Below are positions 54,001 to 62,755 of a stretch of DNA of 64,000 nucleotides, piece after piece. Both the position numbers and the translations under genes were made by a program. Every line of letters begins with the position of its first letter. The stretch's first letter is position 1. The notes under the pieces are model-generated. The model did no database searches and was not told the DNA's origin. It saw nothing but the letters and a program-made list of their open reading frames with translations. The stretch covers positions 62,001-126,000 of the forward strand of contig JAMXDE010000044.1 in the NCBI GenBank assembly GCA_026770025.1, in the 5' to 3' direction. Source of the DNA: Craspedostauros australis (Eukaryota > Bacillariophyta > Bacillariophyceae > Mastogloiales > Achnanthaceae).

Positions 54001-57000
54001 CCGGGGACTCATCGGGAGCTCCCTCTGTCGAAGACATTTGCCTGTTGGCTCCCTCTGAAACTGGCATCGGAGGGGCGAGAGCTTCACTCATGAGATCGGG
54101 GATCTGTTGTGTCATTGGTTGCGACTCTTTCGCCAATACCTGTGGCGCTCTTTCACGGATGGTTTGTTGGTTTCGCGTATCAAAACTCGGTGGTGGAGTG
54201 TTATCGTCGTTGCGTTGTAACCGTTTGTGGTCTCGCGTGTCTGATGCGAAGATGTCGTCCTGCTCCATTGATTCCACATCGTCGTCATCGAATGGATATT
54301 GGAAGGTGGTGTCACCAAACATGCGAGTCCATTCTTCCGATTGATAGCTTGGAAGTTGCTTCAAGTCGGTAGCAATCGTTGCGAACCAGTCATCGAACAC
54401 GACGTGGAACTGAGGGGTGATTGAGCCTGTCCGTGGTGATAGGACTAGAGGTACGGTTGAAGCATGCTTCGTAGAGAGACCCATGTTCACGTATCTCTCT
54501 CCTCTTGGTTCCCATCGGGGTATCTTGCGTCCATCGGCCAGTGCTTTGTTAAGGACATAGACTGGACTGCCCCATACGTGCAGGTTATGAAGTTGCTTGA
54601 GGGGAAGACGGATGCGCGATAGAACATCGTAAGGTGTGAGGCCGGTGGCGGGATTAGGCACGCGATTATAGATGTACGCGGCGTGTACGACGGCCATTGG
54701 CCACAGTTGAGCATCAAACATCGTTGGCCAGTGGATGCTTTGGTGCATCATCATGGTTCGGGCCATTGAGACAATTGTTCGAATGCTTCGCTCGGCGATT
54801 CCATTGTGGTGATGTGCGCCGACACCTGCAAATCGATGGACTTGATGGAATATTTCGAGGTGTTTGGAGTATTCGGGTGAGGTGAAGGTGGTGGCGTTGT
54901 CTGATAGATACGATCGTACGGGGACTCCTACATCACGACACATCAGTTCGAACCGTTCCTTGGCTTCGAGAGTGGCGTGCGTGGTTAGCGCTGCCACAGG
55001 TTCCACATGAATGTATCCTGATGCGTGATCGACGAAGATGGCTCCACCTTTGTACATTTCGTTTGGATCGCCTTTGCCTCGTCCTGAAAAGAGGCGTCCT
55101 GGTGTTCGACCGACGAAGTGGTCCACTGATACTTGTTGTCCTGGGAACAAGTGATTGGTGCGCAAAACTCCTTGTTTGTCACGGACGACATGTTGAGTTA
55201 TTCCTGGGGAAGGGCGACGGTGCAGCTTTCCGAATTGGCATGCGGCGCAGAGTGGAAGGCTTGTGACCCTTGCCGCAGCTGTATGCATCTTTCTAGACGA
55301 TTCTGACCCGGTGAGCGTACCCGAACGCAGCAGGAACTTCACTCGACTGAAGGATAAATGTCCGAGACGATAGTGCCACCGAAGAAGTTCCTTTTGCGGT
55401 TGGGTGAGGTTCACGTTGTGGTCCGACACGGTAGAGACGATGGACGTTAGTACAGCTGGTACGTCATGGATGTTGTCGGCACTGTAGCCGACTGATGTTG
55501 GCAGCCTTGTGGACTTCTTGTAATTCGCTACGATTGCATTGCGATCGTCGTTTCCCAGGATTCCGCTGAGTTTGCAGGAGGACTTGTCGAAAACGATCGT
55601 TTCGCCCTGATACTCTTCAAGGAGACTGGAAGTGCTGATTAGCTTGACCTTTGATTCGGGAACATGGAAAGCAGGCAGTCGCAATTTGCGAGGGCTTCCA
55701 GTTACATCAAGGACATACCATTCGACGGTTCCCAACGCATTCACTTGGATTTTCTTGAGGAATCCGTTGAGAAAGGTCGGTCTTGGTGGAGGACTTGGAG
55801 TAGAACAGAAATCGTTGAGGTCATTTGTCACAGAAATTGATGCTCCGCTGTCCCAAACGAGTTCGAATGGAGCATCGGGTGAGAGATAACTCTCAGCTTT
55901 AGCTGGAGATGCGAAAGCATTGCGATTGGAGAAGAAGGAAGCTAGACCTTGCAGGGTGAGTAGTGCTGGCATGTCATTGTCACATTGTTGTTTTTGATTT
56001 CGATCATACATCAAGTCAATTCCGCGAGTCGGGTATAGGCTCCAGAGATTTCGTGAGATGGATGAGGTGCGACCTTCCTGGCGGGGCAATTTTGCTGTCG
56101 TGGGTGTTTGGTTTTTACCATAAGTGGAATTTTTCGATTGATTCCAGTGACGACGTTTTGATCTGTGATTGCGAGATTTGGTCCGAGCCTGGGGACGCCA
56201 CACACGTTTTGTTCGTGGGGAGTTTCCTTTCGACACGTTCACGGGTTTGGGTTCATCTGGGTCGAGACTTTCCATTACGAGATCGTAGAGACTGCGTTTC
56301 ACGGCTCCATTGAAGTGTGTTGGACGTTTGTGCACTTGCTTGTACCGTTCTTTGACTCGTGCCTTGTTGTAGACTAGGTCAGCAGAGTTGATTGAGTCGG
56401 GTCTTCGTGGTACATTCGTGTGGAGGAGTAGTAGAGTTACGGCAATTAGCATCCAGGCATTTGCTGCCGCGATGTACCACCCATACTCTACTCCGATAGT
56501 GATGACTTGGAGTGAGGCGAAGAGGAGAACCATTCCAACGATGCTACCGAAGTAGTTGAAGGAGGTGAAGAGGTTCCAGACGAGAGACCACCAGGTGTCT
56601 TCGTCTTGACTGGAGGCGGCTGTGAAGCATGTCCACGCAGCCATGTCGATGGAGAGGTTGTCCTGTTTGGGAGCTTGCTTGCCCTTTGCCTTCGCCTTGA
56701 ACTTGAAGTTGTCCTGATGACTCTCGGTGTTGTGCGAGAGACGCCAGCGGCGGCACTTGGCGCACCACATGAACGTCTTGTCGTTGACAAGCTTGCGCTG
56801 TGGTTCACCGGGCTTGGGAGCTTTGGACGACCAGCCCTGGCTGGCGTTGCGTTTGGCGTCGCGTTCCTTGGGCTTCTTGAAGTTGTTTCTCCTTCCGTCG
56901 TTCTTGGAGAAACCCTTGTGTTGCTCGAGAACGTTGGCGCTTGGATTCTGGACGGCGTTGTTGGCGTACGAGTACCTGGGCACGTTGCTGTCTCTGGTAC

Positions 57001-58285
57001 GCCTGATGGCATGCCAGCGATTTCCACGCACCTCGTTTTCATACGACGCCTCGGCCTTGTTACAGATTGCCATCCATGTGAGATCTTTTGCGGCAAGCTG
57101 GGGGCGAGCGTACTCGTACGTGAAGACGGGAAGACGCATGAGAATTTCCTCAAGGTTATCCTTCATCACATAGAGAGGACGTCGGTACTGTTCACCAGAC
57201 CGGATCTGTCCTCCAGCCTGCAGGAAGGCGTCGAGGATCGTTCGGAGGAGACGAAGGTCGAAGCGACCGGCGTCGTCGAGGCGCTTGCAAAGAGCACGGA
57301 GGTGGACTGCCATGAGACCAACGTTCTCGTTTGGAAAACGTCTACAGTTGACTTCGCGGATCTTGGCTGCGAGGGCGTCTTGTTCATCCAAGGAGTTGGC
57401 CGAGTTGCTGTTCATGAACTCAACGAAGAGAGTGATGAAGTTATCGTGGAACTTCGGCTCGATTCGGTTCATGAGTTGGTCTTCGAGGACTGGATCAAGA
57501 CTGTCACGGAAGAACGCTGAGGCTGTCTCGTTGTTCTGGACGTCGTAGTGATCCCACTTCAGATGGAACTCGTGGAAGTGCTTGGTGGCATCTTCAAGAG
57601 TGAAGGCGGCTGGTGAGTCCAAGACGCAAGTCATCCCTGACTCTGCGTTGGCGTCAGCGATGTACGCCATGGTGAGGAGTCCGGTTCTTGCCATGTGGTT
57701 TCGCACCAGGCGGATGAACTGCTGGATGTTCCCTCCTTTCTTGAACTTGTCGGTGAGTCCTTGCTCTCGCTTGGACTGGTTGGTGGAGTCAGCACCGTTA
57801 TGGAGGATTCTCTGTTGTTGAGAGTTGGTCCACCTGGTGTGTGACTCGTCTTGGAGGCCCGTCCAATGCCCGTTCGGCGCGCCTGCGGTCCAGGGCACCC
57901 AGTTGCGTCCTTGCTTGAGGATACCTCCCATGATGGGAACGGTTGGTTTCCCAGAGAGGTCGTGGTCGTCGTCTTCGCTGTCCTCTTCTGACTTTTTGCT
58001 CTTCTTGGGCATGGGTGTTCCCATGTCGAAGATGCTGTCGTTGAAGAAGGATTGGTCCGTCCGGGTTCTTGTGTCGCCAGCGGAACGGCTGCGCTCGAGT
58101 CCGGGACGGCTTGGGGTCGTGGTGGCTGTCGCCGCTGCTTGGGCAGTGGCTATAGCCGCGTTTGCTGCTTCTGCAGCGGCTTCGGCCGTCAACGTCGCCT
58201 GTGTGAGGCGGGCGTTCTCGACCATGATCGCTTCGAGCTGCGCTTGCAGCTCTTCCAGCGTGGCAGGGATTGTCTCTTCCGCCAT
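51020..58285 (-). CDS. Gag-Pol polyprotein of Copia element 3
   Basis: 2421 residues in one frame, unusually long for Copia (usually 1300-1800). It starts MAEETIPATLEELQAQLEA with an Ala-rich coiled coil. The Gag capsid block (about 165-400) is followed by a CCHH zinc motif, WCAKCRRWRLSHNTESH (Cys508, Cys511). Residues about 565-625 are strongly hydrophobic (YFGSIVGMVLLFASLQVITI, WMLIAVTLLLLH), predicted to span a membrane twice. Protease: VWDSGAS (Asp812). Integrase: HYRLGHLSFSRV...CAACQFGK, then VSVDHFV, YLSDNATTF and HHHNGIAER. A long Pro/Asp-rich spacer and an extra region of several hundred residues precede RT: TWVFRRKRLPDGT, TTSIDFTNAF and YVDD (Tyr2090). RNase H is complete (CYVDADFAG, ESEYAALS, EDNQACISLA, TKHFLTKWHFF) and ends LRFKIMGW, resembling element 1. 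All catalytic residues are present. Confidence 0.93.
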   Translation of the reverse strand: MAEETIPATLEELQAQLEAIMVENARLTQATLTAEAAAEAANAAIATAQAAATATTTPSRPGLERSRSAGDTRTRTDQSFFNDSIFDMGTPMPKKSKKSEEDSEDDDHDLSGKPTVPIMGGILKQGRNWVPWTAGAPNGHWTGLQDESHTRWTNSQQQRILHNGADSTNQSKREQGLTDKFKKGGNIQQFIRLVRNHMARTGLLTMAYIADANAESGMTCVLDSPAAFTLEDATKHFHEFHLKWDHYDVQNNETASAFFRDSLDPVLEDQLMNRIEPKFHDNFITLFVEFMNSNSANSLDEQDALAAKIREVNCRRFPNENVGLMAVHLRALCKRLDDAGRFDLRLLRTILDAFLQAGGQIRSGEQYRRPLYVMKDNLEEILMRLPVFTYEYARPQLAAKDLTWMAICNKAEASYENEVRGNRWHAIRRTRDSNVPRYSYANNAVQNPSANVLEQHKGFSKNDGRRNNFKKPKERDAKRNASQGWSSKAPKPGEPQRKLVNDKTFMWCAKCRRWRLSHNTESHQDNFKFKAKAKGKQAPKQDNLSIDMAAWTCFTAASSQDEDTWWSLVWNLFTSFNYFGSIVGMVLLFASLQVITIGVEYGWYIAAANAWMLIAVTLLLLHTNVPRRPDSINSADLVYNKARVKERYKQVHKRPTHFNGAVKRSLYDLVMESLDPDEPKPVNVSKGNSPRTKRVWRPQARTKSRNHRSKRRHWNQSKNSTYGKNQTPTTAKLPRQEGRTSSISRNLWSLYPTRGIDLMYDRNQKQQCDNDMPALLTLQGLASFFSNRNAFASPAKAESYLSPDAPFELVWDSGASISVTNDLNDFCSTPSPPPRPTFLNGFLKKIQVNALGTVEWYVLDVTGSPRKLRLPAFHVPESKVKLISTSSLLEEYQGETIVFDKSSCKLSGILGNDDRNAIVANYKKSTRLPTSVGYSADNIHDVPAVLTSIVSTVSDHNVNLTQPQKELLRWHYRLGHLSFSRVKFLLRSGTLTGSESSRKMHTAAARVTSLPLCAACQFGKLHRRPSPGITQHVVRDKQGVLRTNHLFPGQQVSVDHFVGRTPGRLFSGRGKGDPNEMYKGGAIFVDHASGYIHVEPVAALTTHATLEAKERFELMCRDVGVPVRSYLSDNATTFTSPEYSKHLEIFHQVHRFAGVGAHHHNGIAERSIRTIVSMARTMMMHQSIHWPTMFDAQLWPMAVVHAAYIYNRVPNPATGLTPYDVLSRIRLPLKQLHNLHVWGSPVYVLNKALADGRKIPRWEPRGERYVNMGLSTKHASTVPLVLSPRTGSITPQFHVVFDDWFATIATDLKQLPSYQSEEWTRMFGDTTFQYPFDDDDVESMEQDDIFASDTRDHKRLQRNDDNTPPPSFDTRNQQTIRERAPQVLAKESQPMTQQIPDLMSEALAPPMPVSEGANRQMSSTEGAPDESPVPDSTIESPDQRTLQPQLSSPLRESPTLEPATPLPLPAPTPIQTSSTPPMMPKSEPTPERPRSTRIRKQPKRFTYARMGGKAAWLDDEDTDDYYFCPAVATLEEIEQAATPRELHPDSSSIITFSQAIVDCLHTIEPLQRKGSDSLSIDLHQFKVDAHYLLRRLRGRFNTLNPQPTNVVLPTFAPKAAEVEEASVNMADWWQPDPDNMTEEGATPFQETYNNLHSDMEDHFEKDLNSVFLNEDLLRLATDHAVEQFVEKLSTFISTGTMEPRFDALDFMSKAKSGPWYYQDPEHLMNQGYLPPKSAYSAEAFVQRTRSVWNAMIENHHYRLAFELLRRQVTTIRPGPWPLPSEYEIEQFVQGMIESNTAPLTSAPATRSANTGSMLDIDSSSTLDINPSFILDTAKCIPPTTWANIEQHAYSVAIIEPQKDATNYPTYVDNRMISYFAAGGDLEIAERTSVYKASNTDPDTLSFDEAIRDDNKDEWMQAAEKEIRDLTEKGTWEEVKKIDIKNDRIFPGTWVFRRKRLPDGTIKKYKGRWCCRGDLMQEDASTYAPVVAWSSVRIFLSTSIVMGWTTTSIDFTNAFVQASIHKPVYLHLPRGFKSTKGPDTCLKLRKSLYGLTIAPRLWYEHLIRALTTIGFKACDQEQCLFIKQDIMIVLYVDDAGIASKTKQAADDFIKSMRDLGFELTQEGSFNEFLGIELSRDPKADTVHLRQPGLIKKILATTKMTNCSPCPVPTTQLALGQCKHESPMNEPWNYRSVVGMLLYLTTNTRPDLAFAVSQVARFGSDPRRSHAKAVKRIMRYLKHTEDKGTIVRPTGQLDLKCYVDADFAGLYGREDSKDPVSVKSRTGYLITLGGCPLIWKSKLQTEIALSTMESEYAALSLAMRTLIPIQQLIRQVINNAGTTMPLHTNLQCTVFEDNQACISLATNHQPTARTKHFLTKWHFFWYWVKAGFIYIQHIATPEQLADIFTKGLSIAVFEYLRFKIMGW

Positions 58286-58712
58286 GATGGATGACGGGGA
58301 CTTCTCGAATGGTCTTCGGACTTCGAGGGGATCGATCTGTTTGCCTTCTCTTGCTCTTGCTCGACTTCACTTCGTTGGGAAGGTGTGCACTGAAGTTCGA
58401 TGCAGGCTTGGAGAGGCTCGCACTCGGTCGGCGAGTGCGGTTATTGCTTGCTTTGGCAGAGGCTACTGAAGTTCGACCTTGGGTCGCTTACCTTCAGCTG
58501 GGACTTTTGTCCTCTTGAGTGGCTCGGTTTTCGAGCGGTGGGGATCTGATTTCAGATCAGATGCATGCGGTGAGGACGTGGTCCTTGTTGGAAACTCGGT
58601 CTGCGAGCTGTGCCTTTTGGCTTCGTCTCAGAGAGACTCTTGCGATCGGTTGGCAGAGGAAGATGCTCGGTGGAGTTGATAAGAGAGTATTTGGTAACCA
58701 CTCGCAGCTACC
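58286..58712 (-). promoter_or_regulatory. Leader and primer-binding site of element 3
   Basis: 427 bp between the 5' LTR and the gag start. The sequence TGGTAGCTGCGAG begins at the last base of the LTR (58713) and continues inward, fitting a tRNA 3'-CCA-end primer. The rest has no ORF with coding character. Confidence 0.55.
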
Positions 58713-59397
58713 AGTTAGGATTCGAGCGTAGGCGTCACGAATCGGTGGAGAATGCCTCGTGAATCTGCCGGCTTCGGGATAGCCGTGTGGTGCAGTTCAA
58801 GAGAGGTGTACTGTTGAAGAGTTATAACTTGTAACGATAAGAAGTAGAGTGCTTTGTAGCTAATCCTTGTCTGTTATTATGAGTTAGCTTATTGGTATTA
58901 GTAGGGTGAAGAAACGATGCCACACAACTTGGCGAGACCCTGCACTGATGCACTTGATTCAGTGCAACAGAGTAGACAGTCAATACAGTACCTTGCTCTC
59001 CGCACATGTAGTTACACTGCAGTGTAGGTCATGACAATCAGTGATGACGGTCATGAAGCAGTGGCTGTGGCTGAAGCTGACACTCGGATTCCATTGCTTG
59101 AGTTGAAGCAAGTTGGATACGCATGCTGAGACCACGGTGGTAGTGTGATGGTCTTCAGCAATGAAGGAATCGAGGTATGTTTTAGTAAGGAGGATCTGAA
59201 GAGCATATAGTTCCCAGGTGGGGTGTGAGTCAGGTCGGTCAGGTTTGAGTCATGACGGATTCGTGAATGGAGGAGAGAAAGGAGGAGAAAAGATTTGGTG
59301 GTCAATCAAGTCGGAAGATTTCGCGCCAAAACAGGAATTTCTCCCATCGGGTTGATACCGTGTTCGGTAGTAGTCTGTCCCTCATTGAATCTCAACT
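58713..59397 (-). repeat. 5' LTR of Copia element 3
   Basis: 685 bp, same sequence as 50252-50936 as far as compared. It abuts CACAA of the target duplication at 59398. Confidence 0.9.
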
Positions 59398-59402
59398 CAC
59401 AA

Positions 59403-60771
59403 CAACATTATGTTTGAGCTTCACCTTCATCAAACTGCTGATGCTCCTCGTCTGCCAAGAGGCAAGGGAATGGTGCAACAAATTGCAACAAAGTTCAAAG
59501 TTGACAAGTCCACTGTGTACAACATCAAAAGACAGTCACAGAAGATTGTCCCAGGCTCTGCTATTCCTGTTGTGGACACCACACAGAACAAGAGAAGCAA
59601 CTGTGGTCGCAAACGTAAACACACTGTGGAAGAAATTCAGCAAAAAGTGCGTGTGTTGCCAGTTGAAGATGTTCAATCCATTCGCTCTGTTGCAGCGGCA
59701 ATACAAATCAGCCCAACGTCGCTGATGAGAAGCGAAGCTTTGGAACGTACGAATGTGCGAAACTCGATACGGATGACCGAGGTACACGAACAGAATCGCC
59801 TTGATTTTTGCTTGGACCACCTTTGCGATGATGGGAAATACTCAGGCATGGATAACGTGGTCCATGTGGACGAGAAATGGTTCATGACTAACAAAATTGT
59901 CAGGACAGTGTGGCAAGCAAAAGGTGACAAGCCTCGAATCGTGTTTGGTGCGACCTCTCCAAACGCATCTCTAAAACTCATGTATCTTGTGGCGGTTGCC
60001 AAACCACAGTATGACGATGAAGGCAACATGGTGTTTGATGGCAAGCTGGGTTGTTGGCCAATTGGGGACGTTGTGCTCGCGAAACGCAATTCATGCAACA
60101 GGGACAAAGGCACTCCTGAATGGAAAAAGAAGAACATCACCCGCGAGGTGTACACAGACATGATATTCACTAAAGTCATTCCTGCCATTCTCCGAAAGTT
60201 CCCCAACGGAAACTCTCCCGTACGCATTCAACAAGATGGAGCAAAACCGCACCTTTTAGTACCTGACTTCGAAACAAAATGGAACAACGAGAAGCACGAA
60301 TTGATTGCCAAAAATGTCAGTGGTAGTCATTGGGACCACCGTGAAATTGAGCTGTACACGCAACCAGCCAAAAGCCCTGATCTGAACGTGCTTGATCTTG
60401 GCCTGTTCAACTCGATGCAGAGCAGGCAACTGAAGACGAACGCATCTGGCCTTACCGACCTCACCAATCGGATGATGCAAATGTTCCATGAGTATCCACC
60501 TGAAAATCTCCGCAAAGTGTTCCTCACGTTGCAAAAAGTGATGGACGAGATCATCGTGCACAAAGGGAGCAACGACTACGACCTGCCTCACCTGAAAAAA
60601 AAAAACAAGCTCTTGAACGAGGGAACACTGCCACACCGTGTGGAGGCATCACCAGAAGCAAAGACAGCGAAAAAGGAAAGGGACGAAAAACGAGCACAAG
60701 CAGCAGCAGCGGAGGCAGCACAAGCAGCAGCAGAAGTAGCATCACAAGCATCACAAATCGCAGAGGTTTAA
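59403..60771 (+). CDS. Mariner-like (Tc1/mariner superfamily) transposase, 3' part of the interrupted gene
   Basis: The ATG at 59410 opens 453 residues; with the upstream fragment the original protein was about 475. Helix-turn-helix region: QQIATKFKVDKSTVYNIKRQ. Catalytic acidic triad in the mariner style: VVHVDEKWFM (Asp154), RIQQDGAKPH (Asp276) and SPDLNVLDLGLFNSMQ (Asp329). The SPDLNVLDLG motif is the plant/oomycete mariner form. The spacing between the second and third Asp is 52 residues, longer than the 34-41 usual for the superfamily; the extra length is Lys/Asn-rich and includes VSGSHWDHREI. The C-terminus is a Lys/Ala-rich coiled coil. It cuts and pastes DNA at TA sites as a family. 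The frame is intact but lacks its first 22 codons, so the DNA-binding N-terminus may be compromised. Confidence 0.9.
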
Positions 60772-61213
60772 AAGAAACAAATAGTGACTCAGTAAAAGCA
60801 AACACTGTAGGGATGCTTGGTGTTGTTGTTGTTGTTGTTGTTGTTGTTGGAGCTGCTGTGTTCACATGTGCTGTTGTGTGGAATGAAGAGTGATGTGCAA
60901 AGCATCTGACCTGCACAGAATGCAAAACAGTGTCGCGATAGCACTAGTTGTGGAGTTTTGTGGGTGGTGAGTCGTGATAAATAGACTAATCTAGAGCACA
61001 ACCAAAACCATCCAGACAACTGCTCATCATGCTATATCTCATCAACACGTGGTTTAAAATTAAAAATAAATAGTGAATTCAGACGCCTGTCTATCGGTTA
61101 TTCTGAACATCGAAGTTGCATTTCTATGAACTTTATTTTTAGCATCGCTTTGGCTTGCTGACTGTCATGTGGTGGATGCCAAAAATTCTTGATTGTGCCC
61201 TGCTGCCGTTCGT
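60772..61213. other. Downstream flank of the transposase, TTG microsatellite
   Basis: A (TTG)n run lies at 60822-60849. The block 60890-60965 has an inverted relative at about 62685-62755. A right terminal repeat of the mariner element should lie here but could not be paired with the left side. Confidence 0.45.
60890..60965 (+). repeat. Inverted similarity, left partner
   Basis: On the plus strand this block contains GTGTCGCGATAGCACTAGTT. The reverse complement matches 62685-62755 (ACTAGTGTTATCGCGACACC and onward) with several mismatches, extending into GCATTC-GCAGGTC-GATG. It is about 70 bp long. Confidence 0.65.
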
Positions 61214-61915
61214 TCAGCACCCACTATCATCATCATCATCGTCATCATCGTCATCATCATCATGGCATTTGCGCACCACATTGGCTCCATATACTCCCCA
61301 CATATCCGCTCCATGAAGGACAGAACGATTTGGGAGCTCTGTCTGCCCCAAAGCCTCCCTGCACTGAAACACAGAAATTTCGACATTTTGGGGGCCGCGC
61401 GGATGCTGTTCATATTTGGATCCGTATCTCGTTGATACGACCTTGCAGCCCCTCCACACGCCCCTCATGCATTCCCACATTCCTTGGCGACATGTTGATG
61501 CATTCATAGTGGGTGGGGCGTTCATACCTTGGAAGGTACACCTCCATGTGATGACGCCATCATCAAGTTTTTGCGACACCCCAAAAACCCTCGTGTGCCT
61601 CCCAGACTGCAGCGTTTTCCAGCCAATATCCGCGCAGGATACTTCGCCCTGGCCATCTCGAGTTGATTCTGGACACATCTTGAATGGGTGGCTTGGCGAT
61701 TTGGGAGACTTGTGGATGGCACCCATCACCGCCAAAGCCATGTGATGTGTGTGCCACCACCCACCAAAAGACTGTTCCCCCCCCCCCCCACTTGATCCTT
61801 TCCCTCTGCACCTTCCAGGCCACCGTTGAGCCTCATACTTCGTGGGCACTTCCATCGTTTCCTCCTGGATGCGTCTTGCCCATTCACAGTCGTTGGGATG
61901 GCCTGTGCATTCCAT
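61214..61915 (-). CDS. Unrecognised ORF, Cys/Trp/His-rich, possibly an element relic
   Basis: 233 residues, starting MECTGHPNDCEWARRIQEET. It has paired cysteines (MECTGHPNDCEW), scattered Trp, Gly-Gly runs and a C-terminal poly-Asp stretch. That stretch comes from an ATC trinucleotide repeat (61225-61263), so the end is not conserved protein. The open frame also runs through a 15-base C homopolymer (61775-61789), which is prone to length change. Upstream minus-strand frames (61923-62463) have similar composition but are broken by stops. No domain was recognised. It sits between the two partners of the inverted similarity (60890 and 62685), so it may be cargo of a small decayed transposon. 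It may also be a chance ORF. Confidence 0.3.
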   Translation of the reverse strand: MECTGHPNDCEWARRIQEETMEVPTKYEAQRWPGRCRGKGSSGGGGEQSFGGWWHTHHMALAVMGAIHKSPKSPSHPFKMCPESTRDGQGEVSCADIGWKTLQSGRHTRVFGVSQKLDDGVITWRCTFQGMNAPPTMNASTCRQGMWECMRGVWRGCKVVSTRYGSKYEQHPRGPQNVEISVFQCREALGQTELPNRSVLHGADMWGVYGANVVRKCHDDDDDDDDDDDDSGC

Positions 61916-62684
61916 GCAAAGATCATATCAAACCAGCGGATTTTCCTCCGAATTGTGTCATTTGCATGTGGATGCGCCAGGGTCCCAAATCGACCACTCT
62001 GGCATTCTCCTCTCGCTCATTCACCAAGCTTCCCATGGTGGTTTCGCCTATGCGCTCATATCTTGCGCTGGACCGTTGGTTGTCGCAGTGCCGTTGATGC
62101 CGTTTGATGGCACTTGTGAAGTTTTGTTGTGCTTCTCCATTGTTGGGTTGTTGTGTCGAGTTTGGTGTTCCCAACCAGTTCATGGTGTTGGGAGATGTGG
62201 ATATTACCCATAATTCTACCAAATGTGCCAAACAATGGGGACACTTTGCGAGTTCCGAATTGCGCATCCATTCCACAACAACACAACCGAGGCAACAAAT
62301 TTCTCCTCACAAAGTGAACACAGGAAACACTGTGCATCTCAAACAAGCTACTCTTGATCTGAGCTGCTTGTAGTTGTAGCACACACAGAATGTAGAATGA
62401 CTGTGGCCCTCTCACATGGGAGAGAGTGGAAGATACAAGGCACCTTGTGACTGTCATCCTCATGTTGTGGCACTACTGGTGTGTGCTACACAGCCACCTC
62501 ATTGAGTTGTGGAGGAAGAGTCGGACACTGTTGGACAATTTCACACGCTGTGTTGTGAGTGGTTTGGCATGACGCGGAATCCTTGCCCTGTGACGTAGAC
62601 AGCAGATCGGAGAGAGGCAACACGAAATAGATCTAAATGTAAAATCGCCGCTTCTTCCAAAAGCAAGCGAACTAGTGGCAACAA
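61916..62684. other. Broken minus-strand frames, no supported gene
   Basis: About 770 bp. Two minus-strand ORFs (61923-62276 and 62056-62463) overlap in different frames and may be parts of the same decayed coding sequence as 61214-61915. Nothing could be named. Confidence 0.3.
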
Positions 62685-62755
62685 GGGGCGAAAACTCTAC
62701 AACTAGTGTTATCGCGACACCGTTCCGCATTCCGCGCAGGTCGGATGTGCGCTGG
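62685..62755 (-). repeat. Inverted similarity, right partner
   Basis: The reverse complement of this block resembles 60890-60965. The two partners are 1.8 kb apart and face each other, the arrangement expected of terminal or subterminal inverted repeats of a decayed element. Confidence 0.6.

Larger units (their letters stand above)
50252..59397 (-). mobile_element. Copia-type LTR retrotransposon, element 3 (complete, inside a transposase gene)
   Basis: 9.1 kb on the minus strand. Two 685-bp LTRs (50252-50936 and 58713-59397) matched in every stretch I compared. A 5-bp target duplication CACAA lies at 50247-50251 and 59398-59402. LTR ends are AGTT...AACT, not TG...CA. A purine tract (GAGAGGGAG) abuts the 3' LTR. 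A primer-binding site TGGTAGCTGCGAG starts at the 5' LTR boundary; it would match a tRNA 3' end CTCGCAGCTACCA with an A1-U72-type acceptor, as in initiator Met tRNAs. There is a single intact gag-pol frame. Confidence 0.94.
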
